NCBI GenBank assembly: GCA_938042245.1
Contig: CALIRO010000045.1
Location: forward strand, 62,001 to 126,000
Length of the DNA stretch: 64,000 nt
Reading direction: 5' to 3'
Origin: an uncultured Thermoguttaceae bacterium
GTDB taxonomy: Bacteria > Planctomycetota > Planctomycetia > Pirellulales > Thermoguttaceae
The notes under the pieces: model-generated
Databases searched by the model: none
What the model was told of the DNA's origin: nothing
The model's input: the letters and a program-made list of their open reading frames with translations, nothing else
Program-made: the position numbers and the translations under genes
Shown here: positions 33,852 through 41,892 of the stretch, one piece after another
Numbering within the stretch: the first letter of the stretch is position 1
Layout: the number at the start of each line of letters is the position of its first letter

Positions 33852-35456
33852 CTAGAAGAGGCCTGCTTGTACCGCTTTTCCCTCCTCCTGCAGGGTGTGC
33901 CTAAAGAGGGCGGCATCGGTCGGGGGGTTCTGGATCGGTTTGCCTTTGCGCAGAAAGACCACCATGCCTGGCACGGGGCAGTCCAAACGTTGGAAATGGA
34001 TCTGGAGGAGTTTTTTAGTTGTAGGCCAATGGCGGGCCAGAAATGGATCCGGTTTGGCCAGGGAACTTGCCCGCAAAACCACAAACGAGACGGGATAGGG
34101 TCCTCGGCCTTCGAGATACATTTGAACCGCTTCATACGGAGCAAACTGTAATACCGTAGTAGGCCGATCGGAGAAAAACTGGATACCGGTATCTTCGGCC
34201 AGGACGCCGTCGCCGGCCGGGTCGATCTGGTTTAACCAGCAGGCTACTTGAGCCAGTCGGCTTCCGGCCGGGATATGGAAGGGTACTTCCCAGGGCCGAT
34301 CGGCCAACCATTGCCAGGCTAAAAGGCCCAACAGCAGACCGCCCAAAACAAAATGCTTCCGGGTAGGGGGTTTTTCAAGGGCTAGCCTGGCGGCCCGGGC
34401 AGCAAGCACCCCCAAAGCAGGAATCATCGAAATCAAATAGTATGTTCCAGCTCCACATAGCTTTGCCACTCCCACATTAAAAAGCCCCACCGCAGCACAA
34501 TAGCTTGCCAGCAGACCGGCAAACCGGGTTTCTGCCCGCCCTGGCAGCAGGCCCAAGAAAGCCAGCCATATCAGCCAACCTAGATAAATCACTGCTTTAA
34601 TAGGTAAGGCTACATAATAGGCGGCAATTTGTCGGAGGGATAAGCCTGTGGTATCTAACTGCTGGGTGGTATGGCTCAGGCCGCCGCCGTATTGGGGGGC
34701 ATCCGGGCCGGGCAAAAGGATCAGATAATAATACAACCCGGCTAACATCAGCAGGCCGGCCAGAAATTGCAGACCCATCGGCCGCAGCGATAGGCCCAGC
34801 GTCTGCCATTGCCTCCGGAGCACTAGACCGGCTAAAAACAGTCCAATGGCAACCGGGATACAGATGGCCTGGAACTTGGTGGCCACCGCGGCGGCCAGGC
34901 TAAGGCCTGCGCCGGCAGCCCACAGCCAGCCCTTTCTGCCCGGTTCTAATGCCCGATAAAAACACCATAGACACAAAAGGCTCCACAGGCCCAACGGCAC
35001 ATCCAGCCGAACTACACTAGCATGCCCCAAAAACTGCGTATGCGATAGCAGCACTGCCAAGGCAAAACAGGCCGGCCACGGGCCGTACAACCGCCGACTG
35101 ATCCACCAAACCAGTACATACACTGGCCAGGAAAACAGCAACACATGGACCAGTCGGCTTGGCCAAAGTTGACCTGGCCAATGGGCCTGGGTAATCGCCC
35201 CGACCGCCATCACCAACGGCGGACTGGTAATAAATATTTCTTCCCTTCCGATGTGTTCCAGCCCTCGCAGATAGGGCAACCCTGTCCGGGCAATCGACTT
35301 AGCAATCTGCAGATAATTCGCTTCGTCGTAGTCGATCTCTCGGTCGATGGAACCGATTAAAAATACCCCAGCCAACCCCAGCAATAGGAGGGCCGCACCG
35401 TCCGCACAAGCCTGGAATCGGCGCTGTGGGAAAAGGTGGGTTTCCGGAGACTTCAT
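33852..35456 (-). CDS. Glycosyltransferase family 39-like membrane protein (ArnT/PMT type)
   Basis: The 534-residue protein has an N-terminal helix and then the acidic first loop DREIDYDEANYLQIAKSIARTGLPYLRG, the signature of GT39/ArnT enzymes that use polyprenyl-phosphate sugars. Eight to ten further helices follow (VHVLLFSWPVYVLVWWI, ACFALAVLLSHTQFLGHASVVRLDVPLGLWSLL and others). The C-terminal 130 residues form a soluble domain. Acceptor and donor cannot be read from the sequence. It is transcribed toward the other GT-C protein. An 18-bp palindrome lies about 80 bp upstream of its start. Confidence 0.8.
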   Translation of the reverse strand: MKSPETHLFPQRRFQACADGAALLLLGLAGVFLIGSIDREIDYDEANYLQIAKSIARTGLPYLRGLEHIGREEIFITSPPLVMAVGAITQAHWPGQLWPSRLVHVLLFSWPVYVLVWWISRRLYGPWPACFALAVLLSHTQFLGHASVVRLDVPLGLWSLLCLWCFYRALEPGRKGWLWAAGAGLSLAAAVATKFQAICIPVAIGLFLAGLVLRRQWQTLGLSLRPMGLQFLAGLLMLAGLYYYLILLPGPDAPQYGGGLSHTTQQLDTTGLSLRQIAAYYVALPIKAVIYLGWLIWLAFLGLLPGRAETRFAGLLASYCAAVGLFNVGVAKLCGAGTYYLISMIPALGVLAARAARLALEKPPTRKHFVLGGLLLGLLAWQWLADRPWEVPFHIPAGSRLAQVACWLNQIDPAGDGVLAEDTGIQFFSDRPTTVLQFAPYEAVQMYLEGRGPYPVSFVVLRASSLAKPDPFLARHWPTTKKLLQIHFQRLDCPVPGMVVFLRKGKPIQNPPTDAALFRHTLQEEGKAVQAGLF

Positions 35457-35535
35457 TCCGGCTGTTCCCTAACAAGAGGAAGACGAAATTCTGGGACAGA
35501 AATCGGTTCCGACAAAGGGAAACTTCGTTCTCTAT

Positions 35536-35553
35536 GGAATTTCAAGAAATTCC
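35536..35553. promoter_or_regulatory. 18-bp perfect palindrome upstream of the GT39-like gene
   Basis: GGAATTTC-AA-GAAATTCC is a perfect inverted repeat, 80 bp before the ATG of the minus-strand GT39-like gene. It looks like a dimeric regulator site. The remaining 35457-35842 spacer shows no gene. Confidence 0.4.
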
Positions 35554-35842
35554 TAGATTGGAACTTTCTTCTGTCAGGCTGGATTGAGACCGTTTAACAG
35601 AATGTGTTCCCAAGGGGGTAGTATTGGGGGAAACAAAATGCGTCCTTCCAAATATAGCATCTCTGGAAACCCTGTTGAGGGCCAAAGATCCCTCATTGGG
35701 CTGGAAGGAAGGGATGGCAAAGACTAGAACCCCAAAAGACCACGCCGGAAGGCAGGAACCCTCGCCGGAAGAGCCAGAGAACCCGGAAGAGGAAGCAGGG
35801 TTCTTTCTCGGTTTATCCGTTCCTATTGCCTGGACCGGTTCG

Positions 35843-35872
35843 ACCTGGTTACCTTTCGGAAGTTAACCAGGT
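35843..35872 (-). terminator. Hairpin containing the lpdA stop codon
   Basis: ACCTGGTTA and TAACCAGGT form a perfect nine-pair stem with a 12-base loop. The lpdA TAA (35863-35865) lies at the edge of the arm. No T-run follows on the minus strand, so it may act as an mRNA 3' stabiliser or weak terminator. Confidence 0.4.
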
Positions 35873-37290
35873 TTCTTTTTGGGTTTATACAGATCGGTGG
35901 CGGTGCCGTAAAAGACTTCAGCGGCGGCGGCTAGGGTTTCACCAAGGGTCGGGTGGGGGTGGATGGTTTCGGCCAGGTCTTCTAGATGGCAGGCCAATTC
36001 GACGGCCAAGGCGGCCTCGCCGATTAAATCTCCCGCTCCCGGTCCGACAATGCCGCAGCCAAGCACTCGGTCCGTATCCGGATCGACGATCCATTTGGTA
36101 AAACCTTCGGTTCGGCCCATCGAAAGCGCCCGACCGCTTGCCGCCCAGGGGAACACAGCCGTCTCAATCCGGCGGTTTTGTGCTTTGGCTTCAGTTTCGG
36201 TTAGCCCAACCCAGGCAATTTCCGGATCGGTAAAGACGACCGCTGGGATGGCCCGCGGCGTAAAATCCACCGGTTGACCAGCAATCGCCCGGACGGCCAC
36301 TTTGGCCTCTCGAGTGGCTTTGTGGGCCAACATCGGCTGGCCGGCCACGTCGCCGATGGCATAAATGGATGGTTCGGCCGTGCGCCGCTGGGGATCCACC
36401 TGAATAAAGCCTTGCTGGTTGATCTGCACCTTGGTGTTTTCTAAGCCGAGGTTTTCGCTGTTGGGACGGCGGCCAACAGCCACCAAGACCCGATCGAACC
36501 GAAGGGGCTGGGTTTGATCATCTGCCGATTGCAGGGTGGCTTCCATTTGGCGGCCTTTGTCGGCCAAGCTGGCCACCTGGGTGCGAAGATGGATGGCCTC
36601 GAAGAGTGTTTCGAGCCGCTTTTGCAGCGGCCGAACTAGGTCTCGATCGACCCCCGGCAAAAGCCCGTCGGTCATTTCGACCACAGTAACCCGGCTTCCC
36701 AAGGCGGCATAGACGGCACCCATTTCTAAGCCAATATACCCGCCGCCCACGACCAAAAGCCTCTCCGGGATTTCCGGTAGCTCCAAGGCTGCCGTCGAAT
36801 CCCAAAGCCGATCGCTCTGGACCTGAAGCGGTTTAGGAATGACCGGTCGGGAGCCGGTGGCGATAATGCAGTGGGCAAATCGGAGTTTGTCTGACGGGGG
36901 CTTGGCTTCGGAGACCGGTTCCAGTCGCAAGCTGTGGGCGTCTAGGAAGCGGGCCTGTGCCTGGATCAGTTCGACTTTCCGGCGGGAGGCAATCTGCCGC
37001 AGTCCGCCCGAAAGCGTGGAAATGATCTTGGTCTTCTGATCCCGGAGCTTAGCCAATTGCAGCTCCGGTTTGCCGAACCGGATGCCCCAGTCGGCCAGAT
37101 GCTCGGCTTCGGCCAGCACTTTGGCCACATGGAGCAGCGCCTTCGACGGAATGCAACCTCGCAGAAGACAGGTTCCGCCCAGTTGCCGGTCCTGCTCGAT
37201 CAACACTACCTTCATTCCCAGATCGGCGGCCAAGAAAGCGGCGGCATAACCGCCCGGGCCGCCTCCAATTACAGCCAATTCGGTTTCCAT
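35863..37290 (-). CDS. lpdA: Dihydrolipoyl dehydrogenase
   Basis: The 475-residue flavoprotein reoxidises dihydrolipoamide with NAD+ in 2-oxoacid dehydrogenase or glycine cleavage complexes. The FAD motif VIGGGPGGYAAAFLA is at residues 7-21. The redox-active pair is C41 and C46 in GGTCLLRGCIPSK. The NAD-binding VVGGGYIGLEMGAVYAALGS is central, and the catalytic His-Glu is in HPHPTLGETL near the C-terminus. The ATG at 37290 has GGAGGG seven bases upstream and is preferred to a longer frame. No E1 or E2 gene is adjacent, so which complex it serves is unknown. Confidence 0.94.
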   Translation of the reverse strand: METELAVIGGGPGGYAAAFLAADLGMKVVLIEQDRQLGGTCLLRGCIPSKALLHVAKVLAEAEHLADWGIRFGKPELQLAKLRDQKTKIISTLSGGLRQIASRRKVELIQAQARFLDAHSLRLEPVSEAKPPSDKLRFAHCIIATGSRPVIPKPLQVQSDRLWDSTAALELPEIPERLLVVGGGYIGLEMGAVYAALGSRVTVVEMTDGLLPGVDRDLVRPLQKRLETLFEAIHLRTQVASLADKGRQMEATLQSADDQTQPLRFDRVLVAVGRRPNSENLGLENTKVQINQQGFIQVDPQRRTAEPSIYAIGDVAGQPMLAHKATREAKVAVRAIAGQPVDFTPRAIPAVVFTDPEIAWVGLTETEAKAQNRRIETAVFPWAASGRALSMGRTEGFTKWIVDPDTDRVLGCGIVGPGAGDLIGEAALAVELACHLEDLAETIHPHPTLGETLAAAAEVFYGTATDLYKPKKKPG

Positions 37291-38042
37291 AGAACATCCC
37301 TCCTGCAAAAATCGCAAAGGTTGGCTCCGACATAAAGGGATTTGTTATATTATCTCATTTAGTCAAATAGAGGCTACTTTCTGGGTTGGTTGCAAATTGC
37401 TCTGGATGGCCCATGCCTGGAGCAGCTAGCATCTGGATTGTTATTTAACGTCTCTACCAATGATGACCTTTCATGGTACTTAGCGCCACGGAAAGGTGCG
37501 AGTTAGACCTGTTGGGGGTTCCATGTTGGTAACGCTTTTTACGTTGGGACCTTAAGGAAGCTCAGCAAAATCCTGAATATCACATGAACTTTATGAACAT
37601 TTGTTACATTCCTTTGCCCATTGGTTCCCATTGCTAGGCACTATATATGGAGTCTCATGTTGGCAGTGCCACTATATGTGGGGCTATTAACGGAGGTTCC
37701 GAAATAGTGTAAAAATAGCTCCTTTGAATTATTCAGAGGTTCCTTAATGAATTCTCGCCATTCGCTTTGTAGGGCCAGGAAACCCCGTCCCATGGCCAAC
37801 GGAGGTGGGCCTGCCGGTTGCATGGGAAAAAGAAGCTATGGTTCTGCCACCGGAGGAGAGGCCAGTGCAGGCGGCAGGCCCGCCCTGCGAAGGCCAGGGC
37901 TACCGGGTGCGAGAGGATGACTAGCCAGGGGAAGGCCAAGGAGCCTCCCATGCCGGTGGTCCGGGAACGACAATCAGGAGGTTTCCTGTAGGGAGGGGCT
38001 AATTTGGCGGAAGTGGTCTGATGCAGGAAGCGGAGGTTCGGC
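37291..38042. other. Intergenic, no supported gene
   Basis: The 750-bp stretch upstream of lpdA contains CACATGAACTTTATGAACAT at 37581-37600, close to ACATGAACTCTATGAACAT at 5800-5818. This is a direct repeat of ATGAAC with ten-base period. CACTATATATGG and CACTATATGTGG recur around 37640-37690. GC-rich repeat-like sequence lies at 37860-37910. None of the short frames looks real. Confidence 0.4.
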
Positions 38043-40241
38043 TCAATGGATGAAGATGGGTTGTCGGCTTTTTTCTTGTTGGAGCTGGGCATGATGTTCC
38101 ACTAGATAGTCGATGGCTCGGCAGAAGGCCGTCGGATCGTCCCGCTGGAAGATCAGGGAACGTAAATCCAACTTCCGAAGCCGCTCGGTAATGCACTGTC
38201 GATAGCTATCGTCTTCTACCAGCCGAAGCGCTTTGCCAATGTATTCCTCTTCGCTGTGGGCCACCAGCTCCTCCAGACCCACTCGGCGGAGCAAAGCCGC
38301 TCCAACCCGATTGAAGAAAAATTCCCCTTCCTGGACCACTACCGGTTTGGCCAAATACAGGGCGTCAATGATTGTGTTGAATCCGCCGAACGGATAGGAA
38401 TCCAGACAGATGTCGCCTTGTTCCATGAGAAGTAGATATTCGGGGATGGGGCGATTGGCATACACGGTGGCCGTATTGCCCAGCAGCGCTCCGATCCCTT
38501 CGACAAACAACGGGGGGGCACAGTATCGGTTCAGGCCCCAGGCAGGAAAGAAATGAAACCGCACCGGCCGACTGCTGCACTGTTGAATCGTCTTCAGCCG
38601 ACAAAGCATCGGATAATTGGTTTTCGTGGCGCCCCAGGCCAGATTGATCACTACGGTTTCGTCTTTTCGTTCTGGGAAGGTCGGCTGATAGAAGTCCGGA
38701 TACGTGGGTACAGCGCCCAGACCAGGCAGAAGCACCAGGCGTTCTGCATAGTACTGGGTGGCTCGGGGCAGCCATTCACTTTCCGCCCCGCCGATAAAAT
38801 AGTCGATCTCGGAGATTCCGGTGGTGGCCGGGTGGCCGTACCCCGTGGCTTGGATCGGTGCAATCCGCATGTTGGACAGCCACAGCGATTCGGGCATCAT
38901 CCCAATATCAGGGAAGAAGGCAACTTGGAAATCATTCTGTTCGATTTGGGTGCAATCCAGTTCTAAGCCTTTCATTTCTACATGGCGGACCTGGGCAAAG
39001 GGGGCGGTGTGCAGGTCGCTGCGCATCGGTCCAAGATGAACTAACGTTAATTTGTATTTCCCCTGCAAGGCATGCACGAGCGGGGATAAACTTCGATATA
39101 CCGCACTGCCGGGAAACCATTTGGCCGTTACAATGGCTGCACTTTTCGGGTTGGGCTTGTTTTGGATCCGAATCCCAGCCAACTGCCGACGGATATCGGC
39201 GTTCCAACGGTCCTTCAGCGGTCGCTCCATGCCAGGCGCAATCTGGGTAGACTCAAAATAGAACTCCAAAATTCGAGGATCCGGAGCCTGCAGACGGCTA
39301 TCCACATACGAAAGATGCCGAACCAGATTCTCCCAAAGATGTTCCCTAACTGCCCCCACCGTACCCATCGGATACGAGGCATACCATAGCGAAGCCAGAT
39401 AGGCGTCGGCGTCAAATAGCGCTTTGATCGGCAGGACGGTGCGATTTCGTACTGAATAAAGGATCAGAAGCCGAAGCAGATTTCGCGGCTGGTCCCGGAC
39501 CATCGCCAATTGCGGATCCGTGGTCGTAAAATCCGAAATGCCTGTCAAATTGGCCAAGATGTGTTGAGTGGCCAGCAGTTGGAGGGCTTGGTCCTGCTCG
39601 ATCCGCAAATCCGGTTTGGTCAGCAGGTAGAGGTACGTTTCAACGAACTGATTGACGTAATGTTTTACCTCCGGAGTAACACGCTGGAGGCTGTGATCGG
39701 TAAAGAATCGCAGAACCTGCATACAGGCTTCTAAGGCCTGGCGGTGATTGCCCGCTAAATAGGCCCGAAGGACCTTGGCTGGGTTAAACGGAGGTGGATG
39801 TCCCTCCGGGCAGGAGGTCGTTTGCTCCTGAGCGGAACCCGCAAGAGTGGACTGTTCCAATGGGCTACTCCTCCGTTTGAAGCTCTCTAGCCCGAGGCCG
39901 ACATTGAGCGAACGTTTCACGATTGGGAAGTTTCCCATCCGTCCCGGCGGTTGTTTCGGTTTAGGTGCATTCACCGGCGTCAAACCCGTTCCACAATCCG
40001 CCGGAGAGACCAAAGGGCGTTCCCTTTCCCGAGCAAACACCTCCGAGAAGCAATTTTTTGCCAGGTTGGTTTGCTCTGGTCGGCTCAGGGAGTTCATTTT
40101 GACCCAATCGGCCGATTCGGGCAAGAGGAAACTTTTTGGCCCCTCCGGAGGAAAACCGAACCCATCTAGATCTTCAGGAGGCTGGGCAGACCGCTTCGGC
40201 TCAGAGGAGGCGGCCGGAGGGCGTTTTTTTCGACGGCCCAT
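38043..40241 (-). CDS. GT41-like (O-GlcNAc-transferase/SPINDLY-related) glycosyltransferase
   Basis: The 732-residue protein ends with a GT41-type catalytic half: APIQATGYGHPATTGISEIDYFIGG (family: ...GYPGTTG...IDY...), then DICLDSYPFGGFNTIIDALYLAKPVV from residue 610 (family: DxxLDTxPYNGxTTxxDALWxGxPVV), which binds the UDP-sugar. The N-terminal half has a low-complexity Pro/Ser/Lys region (residues 1-150) and a helical region (150-330) instead of clear TPRs. The ATG at 40241 follows GAGGAG by about ten bases; the frame continues upstream but looks non-coding. Being third after fliC and the radical SAM gene, it may glycosylate flagellin Ser/Thr residues. That role is inferred. Confidence 0.75.
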   Translation of the reverse strand: MGRRKKRPPAASSEPKRSAQPPEDLDGFGFPPEGPKSFLLPESADWVKMNSLSRPEQTNLAKNCFSEVFARERERPLVSPADCGTGLTPVNAPKPKQPPGRMGNFPIVKRSLNVGLGLESFKRRSSPLEQSTLAGSAQEQTTSCPEGHPPPFNPAKVLRAYLAGNHRQALEACMQVLRFFTDHSLQRVTPEVKHYVNQFVETYLYLLTKPDLRIEQDQALQLLATQHILANLTGISDFTTTDPQLAMVRDQPRNLLRLLILYSVRNRTVLPIKALFDADAYLASLWYASYPMGTVGAVREHLWENLVRHLSYVDSRLQAPDPRILEFYFESTQIAPGMERPLKDRWNADIRRQLAGIRIQNKPNPKSAAIVTAKWFPGSAVYRSLSPLVHALQGKYKLTLVHLGPMRSDLHTAPFAQVRHVEMKGLELDCTQIEQNDFQVAFFPDIGMMPESLWLSNMRIAPIQATGYGHPATTGISEIDYFIGGAESEWLPRATQYYAERLVLLPGLGAVPTYPDFYQPTFPERKDETVVINLAWGATKTNYPMLCRLKTIQQCSSRPVRFHFFPAWGLNRYCAPPLFVEGIGALLGNTATVYANRPIPEYLLLMEQGDICLDSYPFGGFNTIIDALYLAKPVVVQEGEFFFNRVGAALLRRVGLEELVAHSEEEYIGKALRLVEDDSYRQCITERLRKLDLRSLIFQRDDPTAFCRAIDYLVEHHAQLQQEKSRQPIFIH

Positions 40242-40384
40242 CGAAGGTTCTCTCCTCACAGAATGAGATCCAAGTCCCGGAGGGCTTGGGTTGGGATGAC
40301 GCCCGGTTTGGGAAAACGCTCTTTCCGTCCGGACGGATCGTCTTCCCCTTTGGATAGATGTAGATGCGGTTACCTCCAAAGGAG

Positions 40385-41389
40385 TTAGGTGAAGGTGCAT
40401 CCCACGCAAGGCCCTACCAGACGCCGGGGCGGGAGCAGTTGGCGAAGCTCCCGGTAGGCCGGCTGCTGATAAATCTCTAACATGTTCTGCTGAGTTACAT
40501 TCCCCAAAGGATGACGGCACAGTCCATCCATGCAGCAGAAAGCCACCTGGCCGGTACAGGTGATCGAAAGTTCAAACCATCGGGCACAGGGCAGTTCGGC
40601 CAGACGCTCCTTGGCCGCCCAATCCCCTTGCGGACACTCGCCCATCCAATCGCCCCGTGGCAGGAGGCCAATCTGATAATCCACCCCCTCTTGAAATGGA
40701 AAAAAGCTTCGGCGGATATCTTCCGCGAATTGCAGATCCTTTGCCGTGCCATCGGCTACTCGCCCAAGAATCACCTGAGGCACAAAATGCCGTTTTCGAT
40801 TCAACGCCAACAGCCGTCGGATATTTTCCAATGTCCTTGGCAATTCCAATCCCATCCACTGTTGGTATTCATCCGGCTCGAGCGTGTTGAGGGAAATCCA
40901 GAGGTAGCCTAGCTGCGGCACGTTGGCTAGTTGCTGCAGGCGGTCTTCGTCGGCCAACGCCCAGTTGCTGGTCAGCCACAACTTGGCCTGGGGCAATGCC
41001 TGAGCCAGTATCTTCATCCGCTCAAAAATTTTTGGGTCCAGGAGCGGTTCATTGAGTTTGAACGGCGAAATGGCCAAAGGCCGATCCTGCGGTAGTTGTT
41101 TCAGATCTTCGACGATTTTCGCAAATAGTTCGTCCGCCATTTTCTCGGTTCGGCGCGGCGAAACGGCGTTCGGGCAGCATCGGCATCGGGCGTTGCACAT
41201 CCCAAGGGTCTCAATATGCACATGCATGGGGCTATCCAGATATTGCTCTTGGAGCATCTGGCAATAGGCCCGATAAGGTGATTGGCCGACAGGGATTTTG
41301 GCCCTCTGGGCTGCAACGCTCACTGCTCTTTGCTCCTGCAGACGCCGATTCTGGCCAACGCTTCTGGGGGCCTCCGCCGCCAACCCCAC
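40385..41389 (-). CDS. Radical SAM/SPASM domain protein
   Basis: The 334-residue protein carries the radical SAM cluster motif CNARCRCC (C65, C69 and C72, CX3CX2C) in HIETLGMCNARCRCCPN, followed by the usual barrel strands (PFKLNEPLLDPKIFERM, KLWLTSNWALADEDRLQQL, LWISLNTLEPDEYQQWMG). The C-terminal part has SPASM-like cysteines: PCARWFELSITCTGQVAFCCMDGLC and PCVGCTFT. Such enzymes modify peptides, sugars or cofactors with a 5'-deoxyadenosyl radical. The start is uncertain: the first 45 residues look variable and no good ribosome site was seen. It lies between fliC and the GT41-like gene on the same strand, but beyond the fliC terminator. Confidence 0.8.
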   Translation of the reverse strand: MGLAAEAPRSVGQNRRLQEQRAVSVAAQRAKIPVGQSPYRAYCQMLQEQYLDSPMHVHIETLGMCNARCRCCPNAVSPRRTEKMADELFAKIVEDLKQLPQDRPLAISPFKLNEPLLDPKIFERMKILAQALPQAKLWLTSNWALADEDRLQQLANVPQLGYLWISLNTLEPDEYQQWMGLELPRTLENIRRLLALNRKRHFVPQVILGRVADGTAKDLQFAEDIRRSFFPFQEGVDYQIGLLPRGDWMGECPQGDWAAKERLAELPCARWFELSITCTGQVAFCCMDGLCRHPLGNVTQQNMLEIYQQPAYRELRQLLPPRRLVGPCVGCTFT

Positions 41390-41463
41390 ACAGTCGCTTC
41401 CTTAGGCTGCGCAGCCTCCCCCGATCCCTCTAGTATTTTCGATCTTTTAGGTTCCATCGGCAC

Positions 41464-41495
41464 AAAAAGTATAAAGCGCCGAAGGAATACTTTTT
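41464..41495. promoter_or_regulatory. Inverted repeat upstream of the radical SAM gene
   Basis: AAAAAGTAT and ATACTTTTT are perfect 9-bp inverted arms around a 14-base spacer, 75 bp before the radical SAM start. They could be a bidirectional terminator (T5 on both strands) or an operator. The surrounding 41390-41744 sequence contains no gene. Confidence 0.4.
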
Positions 41496-41744
41496 GCTCG
41501 ATAGAACCGATTCGTTTATTACAGCCAATTCTCCAGATACAATCGGAAAACTCAGCGCAGGCGGCTTGACCGGCCGGCGTTCCAACGCTGGCTGCAACGT
41601 CGTGTGTCTCGCGGTTGGTTGGAACGGTGTCTGTCAGAGGGTGATTGGCTGGAACACTATTTCTCAACAGAGCGCTTGGCTCAACCGGGGAACAGAGTAA
41701 CTTATCACTCAGTGGGGACAGACTAAGGTGGCAGGTAGTGGCCA

Positions 41745-41781
41745 CAAAAAAAGCGGCGTGTTTCACTTGGAAACACGCCGC
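41745..41781 (-). terminator. Rho-independent terminator of fliC
   Basis: GCGGCGTGTTTC and GAAACACGCCGC form a perfect 12-pair stem with a five-base loop (41753-41781). On the minus strand it is followed by seven T residues (41746-41752). It lies about 110 bp after the fliC stop and should end most fliC transcripts before the radical SAM gene. Confidence 0.9.
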
Positions 41782-41892
41782 CGAGGTTTTTCCAGAAGGA
41801 CGGATAGGGAACCAGGCGAGAGCGGTGCTTTTTCTGAACAAACCGCTTTGGGGGAGCCCTATCCGGTTAGGTAGCCTAGCGTTAGGAACTTA

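Noticed and set aside
40242..40520. 93-residue N-terminal extension of the GT41-like protein
   Set aside because: Low-complexity sequence without a ribosome site; GAGGAG precedes the ATG at 40241.
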